A stretch of 50,256 nucleotides of DNA. Origin: Streptomyces sp. ISL-96 (GTDB lineage: Bacteria; Actinomycetota; Actinomycetes; Streptomycetales; Streptomycetaceae). Below the pieces are notes generated by a model. The model made no database searches, had not been told where the DNA came from, and saw only the letters and a list, made by a program, of their open reading frames with translations. Numbering within the stretch: position 1 is the stretch's first letter; each line of letters opens with the position of its first letter. The position numbers and the translations under genes are program-made. Shown here piece after piece: positions 50,164 through 50,256 of the stretch. Where the stretch lies: NCBI RefSeq assembly GCF_018614035.1, contig NZ_JAGGPA010000014.1, positions 1-50,256 of the forward strand. The letters are read 5' to 3'.

Positions 50164-50256
50164 CTAGACCCGTACTTCGCGGGTCGTTGATTCGTATGGT
50201 GTGACCGGTCCGGGGGTGTCCTCGGGCCGGGGTGTGGCGTTGGGTGGGGTGTGTCG
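50164..50256 (+). mobile_element. left end of a mobile element related to the MITE, cut by window edge
   Basis: CTAG (50164-50167) is followed by ACCCGTACTTCGCGGGTCGTTGA-like sequence, which matches the MITE left end at 1431 in 20 of 23 positions and the MITE right end over its first 13 bases. The remaining ~70 bp are G/T rich with no gene visible before the window ends. It could be a second MITE or the autonomous transposon that mobilises both. Confidence 0.6.

Overview
The window is high-GC DNA with frequent GTG starts, many probable leaderless transcripts and actinomycete-specific families (DUF397/XRE pairs, WhiJ-like DUF5753 regulators, DUF3052, DUF1023 hydrolases, DUF4429). Gene content points to a Streptomyces or close relative chromosome. 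Most of it is ordinary core or soft-core sequence. It is interrupted by two IS607-type tnpB elements, a short MITE-like insertion, a decayed tRNA-linked island, and the first bases of another insertion at the right edge.

Layout. 1-1605: right part of an IS607-type element, whose right end carries a 164-bp MITE. 1.67-7.9 kb: MurJ-like flippase, DUF397/XRE regulator pair with a divergent RsbW-like ATPase, serine hydrolase, GNAT, and a MerR regulator with aldo-keto reductase. 7.9-14.8 kb: membrane acyltransferase, two paralogous secreted DUF1023 hydrolases flanking a NarL-type two-component system, and a DUF4429/SHOCT protein. 14.8-17.3 kb: TetR regulator and divergent 14-TM drug exporter. 17.4-18.9 kb: I36 peptidase-inhibitor-like protein, DUF4190 protein, K+ channel. 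19.0-23.3 kb: aceE, DUF3052 gene and an AhpE-type peroxiredoxin, a grouping I recall as shared with mycobacteria.

23.4-32.3 kb is the most interesting block, a Ter (tellurium/stress) locus. It holds two TerD genes, a DUF475/TerC-like membrane protein, a TerA-like protein and a TerD protein with a Pro/Tyr-rich tail. Divergent from the last is a three-gene operon: TIM-barrel C-C lyase, an 853-residue fusion of two phosphoribosyltransferase-like domains with TRSP and PELOTA-like modules, and a HAD phosphatase. This matches the Ter-linked pathway predicted from comparative genomics to make a nucleoside-like metabolite. The ATP-grasp enzyme usually listed with it is not in the window. A second IS607-type element (about 32.32-34.60 kb, tnpA plus tnpB) sits right after this operon, 15 bp before an O-methyltransferase start.

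34.6-38.0 kb: O-methyltransferase, FmdB-type zinc ribbon, coiled-coil membrane protein, DUF4097 lipoprotein, tRNA-Val(TAC). 38.0-42.7 kb: accessory island beside the tRNA with a frameshifted integrase remnant, a pterin dehydratase, an XRE/DUF5753 module with an amber-interrupted DUF6879 gene, and an unlisted 58-residue Cys/His protein. 42.7-50.1 kb: RpiR regulator with a strong palindrome downstream, small hypotheticals, DedA protein, FAD/NAD(P) oxidoreductase, PhoD phosphatase and a secreted HNH nuclease.

The two tnpB copies are divergent enough to compare. Their 3' ends fold into the same stems with compensatory base changes, which supports an encoded guide (omega) RNA. Everything here is by eye; no searches were run.
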